A DNA stretch of 64,000 bases, taken from Brachycybe producta (Eukaryota > Arthropoda > Diplopoda > Playtdesmida > Andrognathidae). The notes under the pieces were generated by a model. The model made no database searches, was not told the origin of the DNA, and worked only from the letters and a program-made list of their open reading frames with translations. Each line of letters opens with the position of its first letter. Position 1 is the first letter of the stretch. Shown piece after piece: positions 53,048-64,000 of this stretch. The stretch lies in contig JAUPFP010000053.1 in the NCBI GenBank assembly GCA_036925085.1, forward strand, positions 744,001 through 808,000, in the 5' to 3' direction. Position numbers and translations under genes: made by a program.

Positions 53048-54642
53048 TTCAACTTTAACTTCAACTTTAACTTTAACTTCAACTTTAACTTCAAATTCAA
53101 CTTCAACTTCAAATTCAACTTTAACTTCAATTTCAACTTTAACTTCAATTTCAACTTTGACTTCAAGTTCAACTTCGACTTCAACTTCAACTTCAACTTC
53201 AAAGTCAACTTCAACTTCAAATTTAACTTCAACTTCGACTTCAACTTCAACTTCAACTTCAACTTCAAATTCAACTTCAACTTCAACTTCAACTTCAAAT
53301 TTAACTTCAACATCAACTTCAACTTCAACTTCAAATTCAACTTCAACTTCAAATTCAACTTCAACTTCAACTTCAACTTCAACTTCAACTTCAACTTTAA
53401 CTTCATCTTCAACTTCAACTTCAAACTCAACTTCAATTTCATCTTCAACTTCAACTTCAACTTCAACTTCAACTTCAAATTAAAATTCAACTTCAACTTC
53501 AACTTCAATGTCAACTTCAACTTCAACTTCAAATTTAACTTCAACTTCAACTTCGACTTCAACTTCAACTTCAACTTCAAATTCAACTTCAACTTCAACT
53601 TCAACTTCAACTTCAAATTCAACTTCAACATCAACTTCAACTTCAATGTCAACTTCAACTTCAACTTCAACTTCAAATTTAAATTCAACTTCAACTTCGA
53701 CTTCAACTTCAACTTCAACTTCAACTTCAACTTCAAATTCAACTTCATCTTCAACTTCAACTTCAACTTTAACTTCATCTTCAACTTCAACTTCAACTTC
53801 AAATTAAAATTCAACTTTAACTTCAACTTCAACTTCAACTTTAATTTCAACTTAAACTTTAACTTCAACTTTAACTTCAACTTCAACTTTAACTTCAAAT
53901 TCAACTTCAAATTCAAATTCAACTTCAACTTCAACTTCAACTTCAACTTCAACTACAATTTAATATTCAAGTTCAACTTCAGTTTCATATTCAAGTTCAA
54001 ATTCAACTTCAACTTCATCTTCAACTTCAACTTCAACTTTAACTTCATCTTCAACTTCAACTTCAACTTCAAATTCAACTTCAAATTCAACTTCAAATTC
54101 AACTTCAAATTCAACTTCAAATTCAACTTCAACTTCATCTTCAACTTCAACTTCAACTTTAACTTCATCTTCAACTTCAACTTCAACTTCAAATTAAAAT
54201 TCAACTTTAACTTCAACTTCAATTTCAAATTTAACTTCAACTTCAACTTCGACTTCAAATTCAACTTCAAATTCAACTTCAACTTCATCTTCAACTTCAA
54301 CTTCAACTTTAACTTCATCTTCAACTTCAACTTCAACTTCAACTTAAAATTTAACTTCAACTTCAACTTCAACTTCAACTTTAATTTCAACTTAAACTTT
54401 AACTTCAACTTTAACTTTAACTTCAACTTTAACTTCAAATTCAACTTCAACTTCAAATTCAACTTAAACTTCAATTTCAACTTTAACTTCAATTTCAACT
54501 TTGACTTCAAGTTCAACTTCGACTTCAACTTCAACTTCAACTTCAACTTCAACTTCAAATTCAACTTCAACATCAACTTCAACTTCAACTTCAAATTCAA
54601 CTTCAACTTCAACTTCAACTTCAACTTCAACTTCAACTTCAA

Positions 54643-55271
54643 CTACAATTTCATATTCAAGTTCAACTTCAGTTTCATATTCAAGTTCATCTTCAATTTC
54701 ATATTCAAGTTCAACTTCAACTTCAAATTCAACTTCAACTTCAACTTTAAATTCAACTTTAAATTCAACTTCAACTTCAACTTCAACTTCAACTTCAATT
54801 TCAACTTCAGCTTCAACTTCAACTTCAACTTCAACTTCAAACTCAACTTCAACTTCATCTTCAACTTCAACTTCAACTTCAACTTCAACTTCAACTTAAA
54901 ATTCAACATCAACTTCAACTTCAATGTCAACTTCAACTTCAAATTTAACTTCAACTTCAACTTCGACTTCTACTTCAACTTCAACTTCAACTTCAAATTC
55001 AACTTCAACTTCAACTTCAACTTCAACTTCAAATTCAACTTCAACATCAACTTCAGCTTCAATGTCAACTTCAACTTCAACTTCAAATTTAACTTCAACT
55101 TCAACTTCGACTTCAACTTCAACTTCAACTTCAACTTCAAATTCAACTTCAACTTCAACTTCAACTTCAAATTCAACTTCAACATCAACTTCAAATTCAA
55201 CTTCAAATTCAACTTCAAATTCAACTTCAAATTCAACTTCAAATTCAACTTCAACTTTAACTTCAACTTGA
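54643..55271 (+). repeat. A2-B' marker module, copy 15
   Basis: Variant order matches the 12050 copy (offset 42,593 bp); B' at 54924. About 190 bp present after B' in the 12050 and 18164 copies is missing here, joining the ladder to TTTAAC-TTCAAC-TTGAAC near 55255-55275. Confidence 0.9.
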
Positions 55272-56262
55272 ACTTTAACTTCAAATTCAACTTCAAATTC
55301 AAATTCAACTTCAAATTCAAATTCAACTTCAACTTCAACTTCAACTTCAACTACAATTTCATATTCAAGTTCAACTTCAGTTTCATATTCAAGTTCAAAT
55401 TCAACTTCAACTTCATCTTCAACTTCAACTTCAACTTTAACTTCATCTTCAACTTTAACTTCAACTTCAACTTCAAATTTAACTTCAACTTCAACTTCAA
55501 CTTCAACTTCAACTTCAACTACAATTTCATATTCAAGTTCAACTTCAGTTTCATATTCAAGTTCAAATTCAACTTCAACTTCATCTTCAACTTCAACTTC
55601 AAATTCAACTTCAGCTTCAACTTCAACTTCAACTTCAACTTCAACTTCAACTTCAACTTCAACTTCAAATTCAACTTCAAATTCAACTTTAACATCAACT
55701 TCAACTTCAACTTCAAATTCAACTTCAAATTCAACTTCAAATTCAACTTCAAATTCAACTTCAAATTCAACTTCAAATTCAACTTCAACTTCATCTTCAA
55801 CTTCAACTTCAACTTTAACTTCATCTTCAACTTCAACTTCAACTTCAACTTAAAATTCAACTTCAACTTCATCTTCAACTTCAACTTTAATTTCAACTTA
55901 AACTTTAACTGCAACTTTAACTTTAACTTCAACTTTAACTTTAACTTCAACTTTAACTTCAAATTCAACTTCAAATTCAAATTCAACTTTAACTTCCTTT
56001 TCAACTTTAACTTCAATTTCAACTTTGACTTCAAGTTCAACTTCGACTTCAACTTCAACTTCAACTTCAAAGTCAACTTCAACTTCAAATTTAACTTCAA
56101 CTTCGACTTCAACTTCAACTTCAACTTGAACTTCAAATTCAACTTCAACTTCAACTTCAACTTCAACTTCAAATTTAACTTCAACATCAACTTCAACTTC
56201 AACTTCAAATTCAACTTCAACTTCAAATTCAACTTCAACTTCAACTTCAACTTCAACTTCAA

Positions 56263-58380
56263 CTTTAACTTCATCTTCAACTTCAACTTCAAACTCAACT
56301 TCAAATTCATCTTCAACTTCAACTTCAACTTCAACTTCAACTTCAAATTAAAATTCAACTTCAACTTCAACTTCAATGTCAACTTCAACTTCAACTTCAA
56401 ATTTAACTTCAACTTCAACTTCGACTTCAACTTCAACTTCAACTTCAAATTCAACTTCAACTTCAACTTCAACTTCAACTTCAAATTCAACTTCAACATC
56501 AACTTCAACTTCAATGTCAACTTCAACTTCAACTTCAAATTTAAATTTAACTTCAACTTCGACTTCAACTTCAACTTCAACTTCAACTTCAACTTCAAAT
56601 TCAACTTCATCTTCAACTTCAACTTCAACTTTAACTTCATCTTCAACTTCAACTTCAACTTCAACTTCAACTACAATTTCATATTCAAGTTCAACTTCAG
56701 TTTCATATTCAAGTTCAAATTCAACTTCAACTTCATCTTCAACTTCAACTTCAACTTTAACTTCATCTTCAACTTCAACTTCAACTTCAAATTCAACTTC
56801 AAATTCAACTTCAAATTCAACTTCAAATTCAACTTCAAATTCAACTTCAAATTCAACTTCAACTTCATCTTCAACTTCAACTTCAACTTTAACTTCATCT
56901 TCAACTTCAACTTCAACTTCAAATTAAAATTCAACTTTAACTTCAACTTCAACTTCAACTTCAACATCAACTTCAAATTTAACTTCAACATCAACTTCAA
57001 CTTCAACTTCAAATTCAACTTCAACTTCAAATTCAACTTCAACTTCAACTTCAACTTCAACTTCAACTTTAACTTCATCTTCAACTTCAACTTCAAACTC
57101 AACTTCAATTTCATCTTCAACTTCAACTTCAACTTCAACTTCAACTTCAAATTAAAATTCAACTTCAACTTCAACTTCAATGTCAACTTCAACTTCAACT
57201 TCAAATTTAACTTCAACTTCAACTTCGACTTCAACTTCAACTTCAACTTCAAATTCAACTTCAACTTCAACTTCAACTTCAACTTCAAATTCAACTTCAA
57301 CATCAACTTCAACTTCAATGTCAACTTCAACTTCAACTTCAAATTTAAATTCAACTTCAACTTCGACTTCAACTTCAACTTCAACTTCAACTTCAACTTC
57401 AAATTCAACTTCATCTTCAACTTCAACTTCAACTTTAACTTCATCTTCAACTTCAACTTCAACTTCAAATTAAAATTCAACTTTAACTTCAACTTCAACT
57501 TCAACTTTAATTTCAACTTAAACTTTAACTTCAACTTTAACTTCAACTTCAACTTTAACTTCAAATTCAACTTCAACTTCAACTTCAACTTCAACTTCAA
57601 CTACAATTTCATATTCAAGTTCAACTTCAGTTTCATATTCAAGTTCAAATTCAACTTCAACTTCATCTTCAACTTCAACTTCAACTTTAACTTCATCTTC
57701 AACTTCAACTTCAACTTCAAATTCAACTTCAAATTCAACTTCAAATTCAACTTCAAATTCAACTTCAAATTCAACTTCAAATTCAACTTCAACTTCATCT
57801 TCAACTTCAACTTCAACTTTAACTTCATCTTCAACTTCAACTTCAACTTTAACTTCATCTTCAACTTCAACTTCAACTTCAACTTAAAATTTAACTTCAA
57901 CTTCAACTTCAACTTCAACTTTAATTTCAACTTAAACTTTAACTTCAACTTTAACTTTAACTTCAACTTTAACTTCAAATTCAACTTCAACTTCAAATTC
58001 AACTTAAACTTCAATTTCAACTTTAACTTCAATTTCAACTTTGACTTCAAGTTCAACTTCGACTTCAACTTCAACTTCAACTTCAACTTCAACTTCAAAT
58101 TCAACTTCAACATCAACTTCAACTTCAACTTCAAATTCAACTTCAAATTCAACTTCAACTTCAACTTCAACTTCAACTTCAACTACAATTTCATATTCAA
58201 GTTCAACTTCAGTTTCATATTCAAGTTCATCTTCAATTTCATATTCAAGTTCTAATTCAACTTCAAATTCAACTTCAACTTCAACTTTAAATTCAACTTT
58301 AAATTCAACTTCAACTTCAACTTCAACTTCAATTACAATTTCAACTTCAGCTTCAACTTCAACTTCAACTTCAACTTCAA
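56263..58380 (+). repeat. 2,118-bp tandem duplication, left copy
   Basis: Shares with the right copy the private TTCAAATTCATC near 56303 and 58421, and the doubled TTTAAATTTAAC near 56540 and 58658. B-type starts at 56376 and 58494, and at 57180 and 59298, are all 2,118 bp apart. Confidence 0.92.
58183..58380 (+). repeat. A2 module cut by a duplication junction
   Basis: A2 starts normally, with private TTCTAA near 58250 and ATTACAATT near 58330. After TTCAGC it runs straight into the start of the second 2,118-bp copy, with no B' part. Confidence 0.8.
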
Positions 58381-60498
58381 CTTTAACTTCATCTTCAACT
58401 TCAACTTCAAACTCAACTTCAAATTCATCTTCAACTTCAACTTCAACTTCAACTTCAACTTCAAATTAAAATTCAACTTCAACTTCAACTTCAATGTCAA
58501 CTTCAACTTCAACTTCAAATTTAACTTCAACTTCAACTTCGACTTCAACTTCAACTTCAACTTCAAATTCAACTTCAACTTCAACTTCAACTTCAACTTC
58601 AAATTCAACTTCAACATCAACTTCAACTTCAATGTCAACTTCAACTTCAACTTCAAATTTAAATTTAACTTCAACTTCGACTTCAACTTCAACTTCAACT
58701 TCAACTTCAACTTCAAATTCAACTTCATCTTCAACTTCAACTTCAACTTTAACTTCATCTTCAACTTCAACTTCAACTTCAACTTCAACTACAATTTCAT
58801 ATTCAAGTTCAACTTCAGTTTCATATTCAAGTTCAAATTCAACTTCAACTTCATCTTCAACTTCAACTTCAACTTTAACTTCATCTTCAACTTCAACTTC
58901 AACTTCAAATTCAACTTCAAATTCAACTTCAAATTCAACTTCAAATTCAACTTCAAATTCAACTTCAAATTCAACTTCAACTTCATCTTCAACTTCAACT
59001 TCAACTTTAACTTCATCTTCAACTTCAACTTCAACTTCAAATTAAAATTCAACTTTAACTTCAACTTCAACTTCAACTTCAACATCAACTTCAAATTTAA
59101 CTTCAACATCAACTTCAACTTCAACTTCAAATTCAACTTCAACTTCAAATTCAACTTCAACTTCAACTTCAACTTCAACTTCAACTTTAACTTCATCTTC
59201 AACTTCAACTTCAAACTCAACTTCAATTTCATCTTCAACTTCAACTTCAACTTCAACTTCAACTTCAAATTAAAATTCAACTTCAACTTCAACTTCAATG
59301 TCAACTTCAACTTCAACTTCAAATTTAACTTCAACTTCAACTTCGACTTCAACTTCAACTTCAACTTCAAATTCAACTTCAACTTCAACTTCAACTTCAA
59401 CTTCAAATTCAACTTCAACATCAACTTCAACTTCAATGTCAACTTCAACTTCAACTTCAAATTTAAATTCAACTTCAACTTCGACTTCAACTTCAACTTC
59501 AACTTCAACTTCAACTTCAAATTCAACTTCATCTTCAACTTCAACTTCAACTTTAACTTCATCTTCAACTTCAACTTCAACTTCAAATTAAAATTCAACT
59601 TTAACTTCAACTTCAACTTCAACTTTAATTTCAACTTAAACTTTAACTTCAACTTTAACTTCAACTTCAACTTTAACTTCAAATTCAACTTCAAATTCAA
59701 ATTCAACTTCAACTTCAACTTCAACTTCAACTTCAACTACAATTTCATATTCAAGTTCAACTTCAGTTTCATATTCAAGTTCAAATTCAACTTCAACTTC
59801 ATCTTCAACTTCAACTTCAACTTTAACTTCATCTTCAACTTCAACTTCAACTTCAAATTCAACTTCAAATTCAACTTCAAATTCAACTTCAAATTCAACT
59901 TCAAATTCAACTTCAAATTCAACTTCAACTTCATCTTCAACTTCAACTTCAACTTTAACTTCATCTTCAACTTCAACTTCAACTTTAACTTCATCTTCAA
60001 CTTCAACTTCAACTTCAACTTAAAATTTAACTTCAACTTCAACTTCAACTTCAACTTTAATTTCAACTTAAACTTTAACTTCAACTTTAACTTTAACTTC
60101 AACTTTAACTTCAAATTCAACTTCAAATTCAACTTCAACTTCAAATTCAACTTAAACTTCAATTTCAACTTTAACTTCAATTTCAACTTTGACTTCAAGT
60201 TCAACTTCGACTTCAACTTCAACTTCAACTTCAACTTCAACTTCAAATTCAACTTCAACATCAACTTCAACTTCAACTTCAAATTCAACTTCAAATTCAA
60301 CTTCAACTTCAACTTCAACTTCAACTTCAACTACAATTTCATATTCAAGTTCAACTTCAGTTTCATATTCAAGTTCATCTTCAATTTCATATTCAAGTTC
60401 AAATTCAACTTCAAATTCAACTTCAACTTCAACTTTAAATTCAACTTTAAATTCAACTTCAACTTCAACTTCAACTTCAATTTCAATTTCAACTTCAG
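58381..60498 (+). repeat. 2,118-bp tandem duplication, right copy
   Basis: Begins inside an A2 module at about 58381. The offset rises from 2,118 to 2,148 bp in the last part, near the A-type start at 59737 and C marker at 60189, because of small hexamer gains. Confidence 0.9.
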
Positions 60499-60989
60499 CT
60501 TCAACTTCAACTTCAACTTCAACTTCAAACTCAACTTCAAACTCAACTTCAACTTCATCTTCAACTTCAACTTCAACTTCAACTTCAACTTCAACTTAAA
60601 ATTCAACATCAACTTCAACTTCAATGTCAACTTCAACTTCAAATTTAACTTCAACTTCAACTTCGACTTCTACTTCAACTTCAACTTCAACTTCAAATTC
60701 AACTTCAACTTCAACTTCAACTTCAAATTCAACTTCAACATCTACTTCAGCTTCAATGTCAACTTCAACTTCAACTTCAAATTTAACTTCAACTTCAACT
60801 TCGACTTCAACTTCAACTTCAACTTCAAATTCAACTTCAACTTCAACTTCAACTTCAAATTCAACTTCAACATCAACTTCAAATTCAACTTCAAATTCAA
60901 CTTCAAATTCAACTTCAAATTCAACTTCAAATTCAACTTCAACTTCATCTTCAACTTCAACTTCAACTTTAACTTCATCTTCAACTTGA
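60331..60989 (+). repeat. A2-B' marker module, copy 16
   Basis: B' starts at 60624. The AACTCAAC step is doubled near 60528-60545, and a private ATCTAC lies near 60739. Confidence 0.9.
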
Positions 60990-62022
60990 ACTTCAACTTC
61001 AAATTAAAATTCAACTTTAACTTCAACTTCAACTTTAACTTTAATTTCAACTTAAACTTTAACTTCAACTTTAACTTCAACTTCAACTTTAACTTCAAAT
61101 TCAACTTCAAATTCAAATTCAACTTCAACTTCAACTACAATTTCATATTCAAGTTCAACTTCAGTTTCATATTCAAGTTCAAATTCAACTTCAACTTCAT
61201 CTTCAACTTCAACTTCAACTTTAACTTCATCTTCAACTTTAACTTCAACTTCAACTTCAAATTTAACTTCAACTTCAACTTCAAATTAAAATTCAACTTT
61301 AACTTCAACTTCAACTTCAAATTTAACTTCAACTTCAACTTCGACTTCAACTTCAACTTCAACTTCAACTTCAACTTCAAATTCAACTTCAACTTCAAAT
61401 TCAACTTTAACATCAACTTCAACTTCAACTTCAAATTCAACTTCAAATTCAACTTCAAATTCAACTTCAAATTCAACTTCAAATTCAACTTCAAATTCAA
61501 CTTCAACTTCATCTTCAACTTCAACTTCAACTTTAACTTCATCTTCAACTTCAACTTCAACTTCAACTTAAAATTTAACTTCAACTTCAACTTTAATTTC
61601 AACTTAAACTTTAACTTCAACTTTAACTTTAACTTCAACTTTAACTTTAACTTCAACTTTAACTTCAAATTCAACTTCAACTTCAAATTCAACTTAAACT
61701 TCAATTTCAACTTTAACTTCAATTTCAACTTTGACTTCAAGTTCAACTTCGACTTCAACTTCAACTTCAACTTCAAAGTCAACTTCAACTTCAAATTTAA
61801 CTTCAACTTCAACTTCAACTTCGACTTCAACTTCAACTTCAACTTCAACTTCAACTTCAACTTCAAATTCAACTTCAACTTCAACTTCAACTTCAACTTC
61901 AACTTCACATTCAACTTCACATTCAACTTCACATTCAACTTCAACATCAACAACAACTTCAACTTCAACTTCAACTTCAAATTCAACTTCAAATTCAACT
62001 TCAACTTCAACTTCAACTTCAA
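60990..62022 (+). repeat. C/A-type mixed block before the last A2
   Basis: An A-type start near 61135, TTCAAA ladders, a C marker with GTCAAC at 61731 and long canonical runs. The order resembles domain I units but is shortened. Confidence 0.7.
61904..61939 (+). repeat. Local (TTCACA-TTCAAC)3 amplification
   Basis: Three perfect 12-bp repeats of a variant, TTCACA, otherwise seen only as isolated cases such as near 685 and 33173. It is followed by ATCAAC and AACAAC. It looks like a single mutation amplified in 12-bp steps. Confidence 0.95.
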
Positions 62023-62675
62023 CTACAATTTCATATTCAAGTTCAACTTCAGTTTCATATTCAAGTTCAACTTCAATTTCATATTCAAGTTCAACTTCAA
62101 CTTCAAATTCAACTTCAACTTCAACTTTAAATTCAACTTTAAATTCAACTTCAACTTCAACTTCAACTTCAACTTCAACTTCAACTTCAACTTCAATTTC
62201 AACTTCAGCTTCAACTTCAACTTCAACTTCAACTTCAAACTCAACTTCAACTTCATCTTCAACTTCAACTTCGACTTCAACTTCAACTTCAACTTCAAAT
62301 TCAACTTCAACTTCAACTTCAACTTCAAATTCAACTTCAACATCAACTTCAACTTCAATTTCATATTCAAGTTCAACTTCAACTTCAAATTCAACTTCAA
62401 CTTCAACTTTAAATTCAACTTTAAATTCAACTTCAACTTCAACTTCAACTTCAACTTCAACTTCAACTTCAACTTCAACTTCAACTTCAACTTCAAATTC
62501 AACTTCAACTTCAACTTCAACTTCAAATTCAACTTCAACATCAACTTCAAATTCAACTTCAAATTCAACTTCAAATTCAACTTCAAATTCAACTTCAAAT
62601 TCAACTTCAACTTCATCTTCAACTTCAACTTCAACTTTAACTTCATCTTCAACATCAACTTCAACTTCAAATTAA
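62023..62675 (+). repeat. A2-B' like module, rearranged copy 17
   Basis: The A2 start is recognisable, but TTCATC is replaced by TTCAAC. The TTTAAA pair and TTCATATTC steps appear twice (near 62130 and 62410), so A2 is partly duplicated within the module. B' ends in the usual ladder. Confidence 0.75.
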
Positions 62676-62772
62676 AGTTCAACTTTAACTTCAACTTCAA
62701 CTTCAATTTCAAATTCAACTTCAAATTCAACTTCAAATTCAACTTCAACTTCATCTTCAACTTCAACTTCAA

Positions 62773-64000
62773 CTATAACTTCATCTTCAACTTCAACTTC
62801 AATTTCAACTTTGACTTTAAGTTCAACTTTGACTTCAACTTTAACTGCAATTTTAACTTTAACATCAACTTGAACTTCAAATTCAACTTCAATTTCAACT
62901 TCAACTTCAACTTCAACTTCAACATCAAATTCAACTTCGAATTCAACTTCAACTTCAACTTTAAATTCAACTTCAACTTCAACTTCAACTTCAAATTCAA
63001 CTTCAGCTTCAACTTCAACTTCAACTTCAAAGTCAACTTCAACTTCAAATTTAAATTCAACTTCAACTTCAACTTCAACTTCAACTTCAACTTCAACTTT
63101 GACTTCAATTTCAACTTTGACTTCAAGTTCAACTTCGACTTCAACTTCAACTTCAACTTCAAAGTCAACTTCAACTTCAAATTTAACTTCAACTTCAACT
63201 TCAACTTCAACTTCAATTTCAAATTCAACTTCAACTTCAACTTCAACTTCAACTTCAACTTCAAATTCAACTTCAACTTCAACTTCAACTTCAAATTCAA
63301 CTTCAACTTCAACTTTAACTTTAACTTCATTTTCAACTTCAACTTAAACTTCAACTTCAACTTCAACTTCAACTTAAAATTCAACTTCAACTTCAACTTC
63401 AATGTCAACTTGATCTTCAACTTGAATTTCAAGTTCAAGTTCAACTTTAACTTTGAATTCAACTTTAAATTCAACTTCAACTTCAACTTCAACTTCAAAT
63501 TCAACTTCAACTTCAATTTCAACTTCAACTTCAACTTCGAATTCAACATCAACTTCAACTTTAAATTCAACTTCAACTTCAACTTCAACTTCAACTTCAA
63601 ATTCAACTTCAGCTTCAACTTCAACTTCAACTTCAACTTCAAATTCAACTTCAACTTCATCTTCAACTTCAAATTTAACTTCAACTTCAACTTCGACTTC
63701 AACTTCAACTTCAACTTCAACTTCAAATTCAACTTCAAATTTAACTTCATTTTCAACTTCAACTTCAACTTAAAATTCAACTTCAACTTCAAAGTCAACT
63801 TCATCTTCAAATTTAACTTCAACTTCAACTTCGACTTCAACTTCAACTTCAACTTCAACTTCAAATTCAACTTCATCTTCAACTTCAACTTCAACTTCAA
63901 ATTAAAATTCAACTTTAACTTCAACTTCAACTTCAAATTTAACTTCAACTTCAACTTCAACTTCGACTTCAACTTCAACTTCAACTTCAACTTCAACTTC
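62773..64000 (+). repeat. Divergent right-hand tail of the array
   Basis: The hexamer register is intact, but the variant order matches no module. Private steps include ACTATAAC near 62773, TTTGAC-TTTAAG near 62810, TTTAACTGCAATTTTAAC near 62840, TTGATC and TTGAATTTCAAG near 63410-63430, and TTTGAATTC at 63453. Three GAATTC sites fall here (62939, 63455 and 63539). No unique sequence is reached by 64000. Confidence 0.8.

Larger units (their letters stand above)
52453..56670 (+). repeat. Dispersed copy of the 9.97-14.3 kb unit
   Basis: Order F, C (53157), B-type (53508), A-type (53953), C (54501), A2-B' (54643), A-type (55519), as at 9974-14269. Offsets are about 42.4-42.6 kb. It shares TTCCTTTTC near 55994 with 13565, 19673 and 22697. 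A private TTTAATATTC near 53960 replaces TTTCATATTC. Confidence 0.85.
1..64000 (+). repeat. Degenerate TTCAAC hexanucleotide satellite array
   Basis: The entire window is head-to-tail TTCAAC (reverse strand GTTGAA) with substitution variants and no other sequence. Both window ends lie inside the array. Variants recur in fixed orders, so the array is organised into modules and higher-order units rather than being a plain microsatellite. C-type markers (TTGACTTCAAGTTCAAC) recur throughout, for example near 1258, 2362, 3964, 5194, 6946, 10576, 11908, 13594, 18022, 19702, 22726, 26116, 27556, 30730, 32398, 35830, 37468, 38668, 40570, 41835, 43695, 45609, 46287, 48147, 50061, 51327, 53157, 54501, 58041, 60189 and 61731. 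No coding gene is called: long open frames exist in several frames on both strands because a 6-bp period is a multiple of three and the unit contains no stop in most frames. Substitutions fall on all codon positions. A eukaryotic heterochromatic satellite is the best reading; the species and chromosome are unknown. Confidence 0.98.

Noticed and set aside
3153-58255. Very long Phe-Asn, Ser-Thr, Leu-Lys and Val-Glu open frames on both strands, superficially like giant low-complexity or mucin-like proteins
   Set aside because: They follow directly from translating a 6-bp repeat in different frames. They overlap each other, have no domain, signal peptide or start context, and single-base indels simply swap one dipeptide for another.
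1-64000. CRISPR array
   Set aside because: There are no conserved repeats separated by unique spacers; the repeat is continuous and all intervening sequence is the same hexamer.
1-64000. Telomeric repeat
   Set aside because: TTCAAC lacks the G-run expected of telomere strands (TTAGGG-type), has no G-quadruplex potential, and is too degenerate and modular.
1-64000. Sequencing or base-calling artefact producing an endless repeat
   Set aside because: Variant order is complex, recurs across kilobases with exact offsets, and keeps the register, which random error would not produce. Copy number could still be wrong and needs read-depth checking.

Overview
The whole 64 kb window is one uninterrupted, degenerate hexanucleotide satellite. 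The unit on the + strand is TTCAAC (any rotation, e.g. CTTCAA), about 10,667 head-to-tail copies, all in one orientation. I see no unique sequence, transposon, tRNA, rRNA, CRISPR array or believable protein-coding gene. Every long open frame comes from the short period: TTC-AAC reads Phe-Asn, TCA-ACT reads Ser-Thr, and the reverse frames read Leu-Lys and Val-Glu. An array this large points to a eukaryote, probably heterochromatin (pericentromeric, subtelomeric, or a sex or B chromosome), probably from a long-read assembly. I cannot name the species. The + strand is built almost entirely of A, T and C; G is confined to recurrent variant hexamers.

The array is structured at several nested scales. 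(1) The 6-bp unit, with recurrent variants TTCAAA, TTTAAC, TTCATC, ATCAAC, TTCAAT, TTCGAC, TTAAAC, TTCAAG, GTCAAC, TTCAGC and TTGAAC. (2) 12-bp ladders in which a variant alternates with the canonical unit, e.g. (TTCAAA-TTCAAC)n with up to nine dimers. (3) Marker modules of roughly 0.1-0.7 kb, defined by variant order. I call them A2 (starts CTACAATTTCATATTC), B' (a GTCAAC/TTCAGC-marked stretch after A2), C (starts TTGACTTCAAGTTCAAC), E (12-bp TTCATC ladder), D (G-rich, TTGAAC) and F (starts CTACAATTTTATATTC, ends at a GAATTC). (4) Higher-order repeats of about 2.1-6.1 kb, many in tandem and differing by insertions or deletions in multiples of 6 bp.

Layout. 1-841: left part with three single-base register breaks. 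25-8,084: three higher-order units (A2 at 25, 2,504 and 5,336). 8,085-9,272: two E modules. 9,279-20,570: two units about 6.0-6.1 kb apart, each opening with D-F. 19,360-25,400: a 3,024-bp tandem duplication. 26,258-38,809: three units of 4,614, 5,100 and 2,838 bp. 38,810-52,452: three units of about 5.0, 4.45 and 4.2 kb, each ending in E-D-F. 52,453-62,770: a unit resembling 9.97-14.3 kb, then a 2,118-bp tandem duplication. 62,773-64,000: a more divergent tail that fits none of the modules.

The most notable points are: the six-base register is broken only four times in 64 kb, three of them in the first 841 bases; the D modules are the only stretches able to fold into regular hairpins with 5-bp helices; and shared private variants date several recent duplications. 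I found no gene system here. All module boundaries come from reading by eye and are approximate to a few hexamers unless a specific base is cited.
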